DNA from: Ichthyenterobacterium magnum | Lineage (GTDB): Bacteria > Bacteroidota > Bacteroidia > Flavobacteriales > Flavobacteriaceae | Assembly (NCBI RefSeq): GCF_003610635.1 | Contig: NZ_RAQJ01000001.1 | Coordinates: 496,474-560,473 of the forward strand | Length of the DNA: 64,000 nucleotides | Direction of reading: 5' to 3' | Notes under the pieces: model-generated | The model's input: only the letters and a program-made list of their open reading frames with translations | What the model was told of the DNA's origin: nothing | The model's database searches: none | Program-made: the position numbers and the translations under genes | Part shown: positions 43,443 to 50,902 of the stretch, one piece after another | Numbering within the stretch: position 1 is the stretch's first letter | How the letters are laid out: each line of letters begins with the position of its first letter

Positions 43443-43542
43443 TGTCAACTTCGAGTGATTTTTCAAAAAAAAATTATATCGAGAAGTAATTATTAAATGT
43501 TCTCGATACGATTTCGAAATTTCGAAATCACTCGAACTGACA
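43443..43542. repeat. Inverted-repeat element between msrA and the redoxin gene
   Basis: A 100-bp stretch with TGTCAACTTCGAGTGATTT at its left end and AAATCACTCGAACTGACA at its right, forming a long hairpin with an internal palindrome TTTCGAAATTTCGAAA. It differs from the TGTCATTC family but has the same TGTCA/TGACA termini and TTCGA core. Confidence 0.7.
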
Positions 43543-43552
43543 CCATTTTTAG

Positions 43553-44092
43553 TTATTTTAATTTATCAGCATGTAGTTTTCTCAGTTTTGCCAACTTAGG
43601 TGTAATTACAAAACTACAATAGCCTTGCGTTTGATTATTTTTATAATAATCTTGGTGCTCTTTTTCTGCTTCATAAAACACATCTAAAGGAGAAATTTCT
43701 GTAACAATTGGGTTTTCATAATAAGGTGTTATTTCTTTTGAAACAAGTTCAGCAATTTCCTTTTGCAAATCGTTATGATAATAAATTACCGAACGATATT
43801 GTGTGCCTACATCTGCACCTTGTCGATTCAAAGTTGTTGGATCGTGAGTGGTCATGAAAATCACTAAAACATCTTCATACGAAATGATATTAGCATCAAA
43901 AGTTACTTGTACTACCTCGGCATGCCCAGTTAAACCTGAGCAAATCTCTCTGTATGTTGGATGCCCTGGAGCGTTTCCACCAGAATACCCAGAAACTACT
44001 TTTTCTACACCTTTTACTTCTTGAAACACAGCTTCTGTACACCAAAAACAGCCACCACCAAATGTGGCTAATTGTAGGTTTTTAGTTGTCAT
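43553..44092 (-). CDS. msrA: Peptide-methionine (S)-S-oxide reductase MsrA (copy 2 of 2)
   Basis: Canonical MsrA of 179 residues: [20 protein letters not shown] with catalytic cysteine (about residue 15), SGYSGGNAPGHPTYREICSG, TGHAEVVQVTFD, MTTHDPTTLNRQGADVGTQY and YHNDLQKEIAELV. It reduces the S-epimer of methionine sulfoxide. Its start lies inside the end of msrB (11-bp overlap), so MsrB and MsrA are made together and cover both sulfoxide epimers. Confidence 0.95.
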   Translation of the reverse strand: MTTKNLQLATFGGGCFWCTEAVFQEVKGVEKVVSGYSGGNAPGHPTYREICSGLTGHAEVVQVTFDANIISYEDVLVIFMTTHDPTTLNRQGADVGTQYRSVIYYHNDLQKEIAELVSKEITPYYENPIVTEISPLDVFYEAEKEHQDYYKNNQTQGYCSFVITPKLAKLRKLHADKLK

Positions 44093-44543
44093 TTGAAATC
44101 TCCTTTTCTAGTTGCATCGATTCTGAATTAATACAATAACGCAATCCGCTTGGTTCTGGTCCATCAGGAAATACGTGCCCTAAATGGGCATCGCAAGTAT
44201 TACACATCACCTCAACGCGCACCATTCCAAAAGCCGTATCTCTTTCATACTTAATAGCGTTTTCTTTTATAGGTTGCGTAAAACTAGGCCAACCTGTACC
44301 AGAACTAAATTTAATTGTAGAATCGAACAAAGGTGTATTGCAACACACACAATTATACTTGCCTGCATCGTGAGCACTACAAAGCGCGCCACTATGTGGT
44401 CGTTCAGTACCTTTTTGTCTTGTAATTCTAAATTGCTCTGGAGTTAATTGAGCTTGCCATTGGGCTTCTGATTTTTCAACTCGCTTATCTGGAGTTGGAT
44501 TTCCTTTTACGGAAAAGTTGATGACTTCTTTCCAAGTTAGCAT
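44082..44543 (-). CDS. msrB: Peptide-methionine (R)-S-oxide reductase MsrB
   Basis: Reduces the R-epimer of methionine sulfoxide. Seen: zinc cysteines CVCC and CNTC, SSGTGWPSFTQP, AHLGHVFPDGPEPSGLRYC and INSESMQL with the catalytic cysteine in RYCINS (about residue 143). The 153-residue length is standard. It heads the operon msrB-msrA-(repeat)-redoxin-glutaredoxin-msrA-hydrolase/OsmC. The 247-bp gap to the YHS gene holds a terminator hairpin and otherwise AT-rich sequence with no gene. Confidence 0.95.
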   Translation of the reverse strand: MLTWKEVINFSVKGNPTPDKRVEKSEAQWQAQLTPEQFRITRQKGTERPHSGALCSAHDAGKYNCVCCNTPLFDSTIKFSSGTGWPSFTQPIKENAIKYERDTAFGMVRVEVMCNTCDAHLGHVFPDGPEPSGLRYCINSESMQLEKEISNDN

Positions 44544-44730
44544 ACTTTTTGTCCTTTCTTTCTGTTAATTATTATTGTTTTAATTAGGTCAGAAACAACC
44601 TCATTATTGAAGTTAATAAGAATAATCTTATCTTAAGTTATTCGGTTTCTTTTCTAGTTAATAATATGCTTTTTTTAACTTAAAAGTAGTCGAAAAAACG
44701 TTTAAAAACTTACAGTTTTACAAAAACGAC

Positions 44731-44772
44731 AAAAGCACATCAATAACTATAAGTATTGATGTGCTTTTTTTA
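44731..44772 (-). terminator. Terminator hairpin downstream of the YHS gene
   Basis: A perfect 12-bp stem AGCACATCAATA/TATTGATGTGCT (44734-44745 and 44754-44765) with an 8-base loop and a T-tract on each strand (seven Ts on the plus side, four on the minus side). It lies 19 bp downstream of the minus-strand YHS gene and may act in both directions. Confidence 0.8.
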
Positions 44773-44790
44773 TACTCATGAAGGTATAAT

Positions 44791-45264
44791 TTAATTGAAA
44801 GTTTTGCTTAATTTTTTCCAATTTTTATTCGCTCCAGCAACAAGTTTGTCATGGTTTTTTTCATTCAACCATAATTGTTGAGCATCTAAATTAAGATCAT
44901 ATAAAAACAAGAAATACTTTCCGCCTTTTACAATAAACTTATTAGGATCTGGTCTAAATTTTGCTCCAGCATAAATTCCAAAAGCACAAAACCCACCATA
45001 TTGCGGTTTGTACTTATTTGGGTTTTTATCAAACGTAGTTTTTTGTTCTGCTGATGTAAAATAATATGTTATTTTTTCATGTACAGATTTAAATTCTTTT
45101 AAGCCTTTTTGAGCAATTCCTAAATCTAAATATGACACTGGACTGTAGCCTTGTAAATGTATTGTACTATTATCTACATTATTTGCCATTCTATCTTGAG
45201 CTAATGTTATTGAGCTTACTACTAGAGCAACTACTAAAGTGATTGATTTAATTATATTTTTCAT
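44791..45264 (-). CDS. YHS-domain exported protein
   Basis: A 157-residue protein with a signal peptide (IKSITLVVALVVSSITLAQ). The YHS-type region is around YSPVSYLDLGIAQKGLKEF, ITYYFTSAEQKTTFDKNPN and YKPQYGGFCAFGIYAGAKF, with the YGGFCA cysteine; a C-terminal helix-rich end follows. YHS proteins are thought to bind metal, but no activity is established for this type. It is 41 bp downstream of the SnoaL-like gene, on the same strand. Confidence 0.8.
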   Translation of the reverse strand: MKNIIKSITLVVALVVSSITLAQDRMANNVDNSTIHLQGYSPVSYLDLGIAQKGLKEFKSVHEKITYYFTSAEQKTTFDKNPNKYKPQYGGFCAFGIYAGAKFRPDPNKFIVKGGKYFLFLYDLNLDAQQLWLNEKNHDKLVAGANKNWKKLSKTFN

Positions 45265-45305
45265 TTTATTTCTGTTGTTTTAATTATTAATCTTTTTATT
45301 ATTTA

Positions 45306-45659
45306 TTACTGTGCATTGAAGTATTCTTCTTGAATAACTTTTCCGTCATTATTCCATTTACGACGAATAATCTCGTGCCAGTAAATTTTAGTATCGTCTT
45401 TCATGTTAAAATCGAAAGTAAACTCTGAAGCAGATACATTTCCGTCTACAATGGTATGATGTAAAGTGATACCATTTACAGCAGCAATTGCTCCAGCAAA
45501 GCCTTCCATTTTTTCAATCATTTGCGCTTTATTGGTTGTTGCTAAACCATTATAATCTGAAGTAGTTGCATTATCTGCAAAAAATTCTTTTACAGCATCT
45601 ACAATTGCACCTTGAGCTACGATGTTGTCCATTTTTGTTGCTTGTTCTTTAATATTCAT
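45306..45659 (-). CDS. SnoaL-like (NTF2-fold) protein
   Basis: A 117-residue soluble protein with the NTF2/SnoaL-like pattern: VDAVKEFFADNATTSDYNGL, then MIEKMEGFAGAIAAVNGITL, HHTIVDGNVSASEFTFDFN and EIIRRKWNNDGKVIQEEYFN. Many relatives bind small hydrophobic molecules; no catalytic residues can be named. It lies between the AraC regulator gene and the YHS gene, all on the minus strand, and is a candidate target of that regulator. Confidence 0.8.
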   Translation of the reverse strand: MNIKEQATKMDNIVAQGAIVDAVKEFFADNATTSDYNGLATTNKAQMIEKMEGFAGAIAAVNGITLHHTIVDGNVSASEFTFDFNMKDDTKIYWHEIIRRKWNNDGKVIQEEYFNAQ

Positions 45660-45767
45660 GTTTTCTATTTTTAGTGATTAAACAAATTGTGTTATGTAAT
45701 TACACTGCAAATATCTACATGTAAGAGACTAAAAAACGTACAAAAAAAACGCTAAGAATTGTACTTT

Positions 45768-46817
45768 TTATTTTTTGAATGCAGAAGGTGAAACACCAAC
45801 ATGATTTGTGAAGAATGAAGAAAAATGGTTAGCTTCTTCAAAACCTAAAGCAAAAGCAACTTCTTTAACAGGTTCATCTTCTGCTAACATGGTTTTGGCA
45901 GATTGAATGATTTGCGAACGAATTAATTGCCCTAGAGAATTATTCATTTTATGCTTTACTTTTTTAGATAAAGCTTTAACACTCACATTCATTTTATCAG
46001 CATAAAACCCAAGTGAATGTTCTTCTTTATGAAATAGATTGATAAGCTCAATTAAATCTTGAGAAAATGCATCTCTATTTTCATAATCAAACGCATCTCT
46101 AAATTGTTTTGGCGTTTGACCGACACTATTTTTAAAAACGCGATTAAAATATGCAGGATCTTTATAACCTTGATCGTAAGCAATTTCTTGAATACTTTTA
46201 TTTGTAAATGCAACTTCCTTTTTATTTTCAGCTAACAGCTTATTATGTATCAGTTTGTTTATGGTAATCCCTAACTTATCTTTCACTAAATGCTGAACAT
46301 TATTATTAGATGATGATAAATGATGAATTAAAGTCGTTGTGTTTATTTTATTTGTGTATTCTTTATCAATAACGTCTTTAACATCAAAAATAAGTTGGTA
46401 TTCATCTTTATTTGCATGAAATGGATTTTGCCAAAACCATTGTTCTGTAGATACATCAATAAGATTACTCATGTTATCATTAAACACACCGCTTTTTAAG
46501 AAACTCTTACAATCTTTGCATTGGTTAAAGTTTATATAGCCTAACGAAATAAGGTGTTTAAATAGCACACGAACATCTTTAGATTTAAAAATGATATCAT
46601 CAGGGAAATCAATAAAACGGACTACAAAATCATCAGACAAGAATTTTATATACTGTCCTTTTTCTAAAAAGATAGCTTTGTCTTTCCAATTGTTATAGCT
46701 ATTAAAATCTACTTGAATACTACCGGTACCATTAAGTATATGAACCAAGGTATACTTGTTAATAAAATAAACTTTATTGATTTCGGCTTTTATCTTATGT
46801 ACCATATAGAGTTGCAA
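45768..46817 (-). CDS. AraC-family regulator with two C-terminal HTH domains
   Basis: A 349-residue transcription factor. The N-terminal 140 residues are a cupin-like or sensor region (IQVDFNSYNNWKDKAIF, FVVRFIDFPDDI). Then two AraC DNA-binding modules: one about 160-240 ending in SIQEIAYDQGYKDPAYFNRV then FKNSVGQTPKQFRDA, the other about 265-349 ending in PVKEVAFALGFEEANHFSSF then FTNHVGVSPSAFKK. Most AraC regulators have one such module. It is divergent from the HD-PycTM gene and upstream of the SnoaL and YHS genes. Confidence 0.85.
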   Translation of the reverse strand: MQLYMVHKIKAEINKVYFINKYTLVHILNGTGSIQVDFNSYNNWKDKAIFLEKGQYIKFLSDDFVVRFIDFPDDIIFKSKDVRVLFKHLISLGYINFNQCKDCKSFLKSGVFNDNMSNLIDVSTEQWFWQNPFHANKDEYQLIFDVKDVIDKEYTNKINTTTLIHHLSSSNNNVQHLVKDKLGITINKLIHNKLLAENKKEVAFTNKSIQEIAYDQGYKDPAYFNRVFKNSVGQTPKQFRDAFDYENRDAFSQDLIELINLFHKEEHSLGFYADKMNVSVKALSKKVKHKMNNSLGQLIRSQIIQSAKTMLAEDEPVKEVAFALGFEEANHFSSFFTNHVGVSPSAFKK

Positions 46818-46960
46818 AGCTATAATACAATAGTTGAAAATATTAAAGCTTCCTTACAATTTGATTTGCAATTGAGCGTTTGAAAGAAATGTCAAAATTT
46901 ACGACATAAGATAATGTTAATTAAAGTTTAGTATTTTTACTAAATAAACTACAATACAAT

Positions 46961-48157
46961 ATGGATACACTTATTGCTAAGACCGAAAGTTATGTTGTTA
47001 ATTTCTTAAATGAAAACCTAGACAAATCTTTTATTTATCATAATCTAGCACATACAAAACGTGTTGTAGAAAAAGCTCAAGAACTTGCTGATGGAGAACA
47101 GATAGAGCCTTCTCAAAAAGACCTTTTAATTTTAGCTTCTTGGTTTCATGATGTTGGTTTTGCACAAAACCTAAAAAAACATGAAACACATAGTGTTGCT
47201 ATTGCCAAAGATTTTTTAAAATCTCAAAATCAATCTGAAGCTGATATTAAAACAGTTTCAGATTTAATTATGGCAACTCAAATGGGTCATGAGCCCCAAA
47301 ATATTTTAGAAAAAATTATTCAAGATGCAGATTGCTCTCATATTGGCAGCAAAAATTTTAGTGATTTAACCGAACTACTTCGCAAAGAATGGGAATTAAC
47401 TTGCGATAAAACATTAACTGAGTCTGAATGGTTAAAAGAAAATATTGATTTTTTATCTAATCATCATCGATTCTATACAGATTTTGCTTCATCTAATTGG
47501 GAAAAAACAAAAGGCAAAAACTTAGCTCGATTATTAAAATCTCAAAAAAAGCTGACTCAAGACTCTATTAAATTAAAGCAAAAAAAAGAAGAATTAGCTT
47601 TTAAAAAAACCAAAGTAGAATTACCAGAACGTGGCATAGAAACCATGTTTAGAGTAGCTTTAAGAAACCACATAACCCTAAGTGATATTGCCGATACTAA
47701 AGCTAATATTTTATTATCTGTAAACGCAATTATTATATCGTTGGTGCTTTCTAATTTAGTATCAAAGCTAGATAATCCATCAAACGATTATTTAATATGG
47801 CCTACTGTTATTTTTACATTATTTACTGTAGCATCTATTGTGCTTTCAGTTTTGGCAACACGACCAAACGTAACTCAAGGAAAATTTAACAAACAAGATG
47901 TAGCAGATAAAAAAGTAAATCTTCTATTTTTTGGGAATTTTCATAAAATGAACCTTGACGAGTTTGAATGGGCAATGCACGAAATGATGAAAGATAGAGA
48001 TTACCTTTATGGCTCTTTAACTAAAGATTTATACTTTTTAGGGTTAGTATTAAACAGAAAATATAATTTACTTCGCTTAACTTATACTGTTTTTATGATT
48101 GGTATTGTTATTAGTGTATTATCCTTTGCTGTAGCTTTTTATTTGCAGAGTCTTTAA
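46961..48157 (+). CDS. HD-domain protein fused to a Pycsar-type (PycTM) membrane effector domain
   Basis: A 398-residue fusion. Residues about 1-185 form an HD phosphohydrolase: NLAHTKRVVEK, LASWFHDVGFAQNLKKHE (the HD pair) and IIQDADCSHIGS (the late Asp). A lysine-rich linker follows, then the PycTM domain (about 220-398): ITLSDIADTKANILLSVNAI then ISLVLSNLV, two helices, VNLLFFGNFHKMNLDEF, MKDRDYLYGSLTKDLYFLG and a last helix. PycTM proteins act as cCMP/cUMP-responsive effectors in Pycsar defence, but no pyrimidine cyclase is present here, so the partner is unknown. It is divergent from the AraC gene. Confidence 0.85.
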   Translation: MDTLIAKTESYVVNFLNENLDKSFIYHNLAHTKRVVEKAQELADGEQIEPSQKDLLILASWFHDVGFAQNLKKHETHSVAIAKDFLKSQNQSEADIKTVSDLIMATQMGHEPQNILEKIIQDADCSHIGSKNFSDLTELLRKEWELTCDKTLTESEWLKENIDFLSNHHRFYTDFASSNWEKTKGKNLARLLKSQKKLTQDSIKLKQKKEELAFKKTKVELPERGIETMFRVALRNHITLSDIADTKANILLSVNAIIISLVLSNLVSKLDNPSNDYLIWPTVIFTLFTVASIVLSVLATRPNVTQGKFNKQDVADKKVNLLFFGNFHKMNLDEFEWAMHEMMKDRDYLYGSLTKDLYFLGLVLNRKYNLLRLTYTVFMIGIVISVLSFAVAFYLQSL

Positions 48158-50536
48158 TTACTTAAACTCTTCCATCAATTCATCTATAGTCATTGAAGAT
48201 TTTTCACAAAAATTATCTTTATAAATCACTTCAACTCGTAACGCTTTTAAACCAGAAACACCTTGTAAGTCTTCAAGTATTAACTCTTCTAGCTTACCTA
48301 AACAACCTTTAGATTGAAGGTACTTAATATACTTTCTATATTCTCGTGCATCTTTATCTTGAGAATAGACAATAGCTATTTTTCCAGGTACTGTTAATCG
48401 CTCGTCTGTGTTTTTAATATGTGCTTTATCTATTCGTTTTTTAATAATCTCGTAACGAATATTATAAGCACCATCTACATCAAATTGCTTTTCATCCATA
48501 CGAAATTTAATAGCCATAGGATTACTATGCACTAAAATTAAAGAGGCTACTTGTAAATCATGTTCCAATTGCTTTCTGGTATTAAAAGCCACTTGTTCCA
48601 TTTCGTAAGTATTCTGTAATTGCCAAAGGCGAAGATTGTATAAATACAAATCGTCAAAGGTTTTGTTTTTAACCAAAGACTGACCTATATACATATTGTA
48701 TTCTACACCATCCGTTTTATAGCGTTCAAAATAATGAGGAAACATAGCTTGCGCTTCTTCTTGTTTCTTGTCAATAAAGTTTGCTAATTTTTCATTAAGC
48801 AACATAACACTATATTCATAAGCTTTACGTTTTTCATAAACCACATGAAGATCTTTATCTAGTCTATTCATATAGACTTCTACCAATTCCTTTAGTTCAT
48901 TATTTATCACTTTTATATGGCTAAATACAGGGTAAATGTCACGTTTAAGAAAATCTAAAATTCCAATTTCATCACCAGCTTTAAGCCCTTCTTTTACGTC
49001 GACTATATATTCTTCTACTCTGAACATTAACTCTTTGTAAATTGGCAATTTTTCAGTCTGACAAGCTTCTTTAAGCACCTTAATTGCTAAGGTTAACTGT
49101 GTTGTTAAATCTTCTTTTATTGCTGTATTTCTAGCTAAAGAGGAGCCTTTAATATCACTTTGCCCAAATAAAGGATACACGTCGTTAAAGACGATATCAT
49201 CTATTTGCGGATTCTCCTCTTTGTTATATAAATCTGTTTGGTATTTTTCTGCTGCTTCATAAAAACGCCATTTAACTGTAGGATGAATAGATGTATAATG
49301 TTCTTGAATTGTTGCTTCAAGCGTGTTTAAATACTCTTCAGAACTTCGCTCAACAGCAGCTTCAAATACAGGAATAATATCTACTAACTTTTGTTGGTTT
49401 ACTGAGTTAAGCTCATAAGGTCTAGGAGATGCAATTTCTAAAAGTGCTAAATCATTATGTTTAGAAGCTTTAATAGGAATTAAGATAATGCTACCAATAC
49501 CTTTCTCTTTTAAACGCTTATAAAACGTATTGTGTCCAGAAGATTCACCATAAGCATCGACATTAGATATCGCTACAGGTTCTATTTTATTAAATACTTT
49601 ATCTATAATATGTAAACAAAAAAACGTTCTGCAAGACACCATTTGTTCATTATCTAATATTAAACTTTCAGATTTTTTAATTCTTGTAGACTCTAAACTT
49701 TTATTTGCGATTTCAAAAAGTGAAAACCCTAGTTTTAAATCACTAATTCTATAAAATTCACTTAAGCTTAAACGTAATTTTTGTACGATGCTACCATCAT
49801 CTTTTTTAAGAAGGTCTGAACGAATTTCTGAAATAGTTTGATCCTGAGTAACATCAAATAAGTTCATAATTCCAAACCCTTTCAAGACATAACTGTTTGG
49901 CGGAAACTTTTCTTTCCAAATATCGATATTGTGAAAATTGTCTAACAATAATTTAATATCTTCATCTGTAATTTCTGGTGCAGCATCTGTTTTAACAATA
50001 TCCATAAAATCACCATTAAGCGCAACACGATAATGATGTGTGATACCGTTATTTTTATTTGGAAAATCAAAGAAAAATGGACGTTTAAAGTCAATTGGCT
50101 TGTTATAAACTGACATTAAAATTATGGTACAAGCTGCAATATACATTTGGCTTTCTTCCATGTTTCTAACCTTAAAATCAAAGTCCTTGCCTGCATTTTC
50201 TAAAATAGATTCAAAACGTTTAGAAAATTTAAACGATGTAAAAGAAAATGGTACGCTAGCTGCTTTTATCTCATTATCTGTTAAGATTTCAGGAAACAAT
50301 CCTTCTAGCATTAAATCTATCTGATCGGCATATTTATCTAATAATGAAAAATCATCAAAGCCTTCTACCAGTTCTGGAAATTGCCCTAAATATTCTGATA
50401 CTTGTTTAGCAGACTTATGGTAAGGATGATTTACATCTTCAGCATATTTTTTATAAAAATCGAATACCTTTGCAAAACTTACAAAAAGCTGCATTGGTAA
50501 TTCTGGTGTTTTATGTTTAGAATGAATAATTTTCAT
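48158..50536 (-). CDS. GAF-domain-containing cytosolic protein
   Basis: A long soluble protein (792 residues from the ATG at 50536; an in-frame ATG at 50557 adds 7). A middle part at about residues 255-405 has GAF-like features (KLGFSLFEIANKSL, VSCRTFFCLHIIDKVFNKI, IGSIILIPIKASKHNDLALLE). The rest is helix- and coiled-coil-rich with no recognisable catalytic motif. It ends at the base after the HD-PycTM stop, so the two converge without overlap. Role unknown; signal sensing via GAF is possible. Confidence 0.72.
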   Translation of the reverse strand: MKIIHSKHKTPELPMQLFVSFAKVFDFYKKYAEDVNHPYHKSAKQVSEYLGQFPELVEGFDDFSLLDKYADQIDLMLEGLFPEILTDNEIKAASVPFSFTSFKFSKRFESILENAGKDFDFKVRNMEESQMYIAACTIILMSVYNKPIDFKRPFFFDFPNKNNGITHHYRVALNGDFMDIVKTDAAPEITDEDIKLLLDNFHNIDIWKEKFPPNSYVLKGFGIMNLFDVTQDQTISEIRSDLLKKDDGSIVQKLRLSLSEFYRISDLKLGFSLFEIANKSLESTRIKKSESLILDNEQMVSCRTFFCLHIIDKVFNKIEPVAISNVDAYGESSGHNTFYKRLKEKGIGSIILIPIKASKHNDLALLEIASPRPYELNSVNQQKLVDIIPVFEAAVERSSEEYLNTLEATIQEHYTSIHPTVKWRFYEAAEKYQTDLYNKEENPQIDDIVFNDVYPLFGQSDIKGSSLARNTAIKEDLTTQLTLAIKVLKEACQTEKLPIYKELMFRVEEYIVDVKEGLKAGDEIGILDFLKRDIYPVFSHIKVINNELKELVEVYMNRLDKDLHVVYEKRKAYEYSVMLLNEKLANFIDKKQEEAQAMFPHYFERYKTDGVEYNMYIGQSLVKNKTFDDLYLYNLRLWQLQNTYEMEQVAFNTRKQLEHDLQVASLILVHSNPMAIKFRMDEKQFDVDGAYNIRYEIIKKRIDKAHIKNTDERLTVPGKIAIVYSQDKDAREYRKYIKYLQSKGCLGKLEELILEDLQGVSGLKALRVEVIYKDNFCEKSSMTIDELMEEFK

Positions 50537-50670
50537 TTTGTCGCTTCTGTAATTCATAAAGATACAAATTGTAGATTTAGTCGTAAAATATATGACGAGT
50601 TAACACGCGTTTTGTTACAGAAATTAATAGTGTAATTATAGTTAAAACCAATGTATCTCTTATATAAACA

Positions 50671-50703
50671 AGAAAAGCTTCTCAAAATTGAGAAGCTTTT
50701 TTA
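50671..50703 (-). terminator. Terminator hairpin downstream of tRNA-Leu
   Basis: Hairpin AAAAGCTTCTC/GAGAAGCTTTT with an AAAATT loop and T-tracts on both strands, starting 4 bp after the tRNA 3' end on the minus strand. Confidence 0.8.
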
Positions 50704-50705
50704 AG

Positions 50706-50787
50706 TACAGGCGGCGAGACTCGAACTCGCACACCTCGCGGCACTAGATCCTAAGTCTAGCGTGTCTACCAATTCCACCACGCCTGC
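50706..50787 (-). tRNA. tRNA-Leu (anticodon TAG)
   Basis: An 82-nt tRNA on the minus strand. Acceptor arm GCAGGCG pairs with CGCCTGT plus discriminator A; D-arm region GTGGAATTGGTAGACACGC; anticodon stem CTAGA/TCTAG with loop CTTAGGA giving anticodon TAG (codon CUA); a class II variable arm (TGCCGCGAGGTGT); TPsiC arm GCGAGTTCGAGTCTCGC. The long variable arm and GGTAGACACGC are typical of tRNA-Leu. CCA is not encoded. It lies in the 366-bp gene-free gap between the GAF gene and the M20 gene, which otherwise holds only the terminator and AT-rich leader. Confidence 0.96.
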
Positions 50788-50874
50788 ATTAACCTAAGTT
50801 TTGGGGTGCAAATATAAACAATAGTTTCAATATTCAAATAACTTTAAATAAGAAAAAAGTTCTTTTCAATTTTG

Positions 50875-50882
50875 TATTTTTG
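50875..50882 (+). promoter_or_regulatory. -7-like box (TATTTTTG) upstream of the M20 dipeptidase gene
   Basis: TATTTTTG matches the Bacteroidota TANNTTTG -7 element, 20 bp before the ATG at 50903. No clear TTG at the usual -33 distance; partial call only. Confidence 0.35.
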
Positions 50883-50902
50883 GATCAAATACAATTCACT
50901 CC

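Noticed and set aside
43443-43542. Rho-independent terminator between msrA and the redoxin gene
   Set aside because: The arms are about 60 bp apart and no T-tract follows; it looks like a repeat element instead.
50341-50400. FPELVEGFDD in the GAF protein as another translated repeat
   Set aside because: The DNA (CTTCTACCAGTTCTGG) does not contain the repeat core CTTCGACTRCGCTCAG.
46961-50536. A complete Pycsar defence operon
   Set aside because: No pyrimidine cyclase gene is present, and the neighbouring GAF gene faces the effector rather than sharing an operon.
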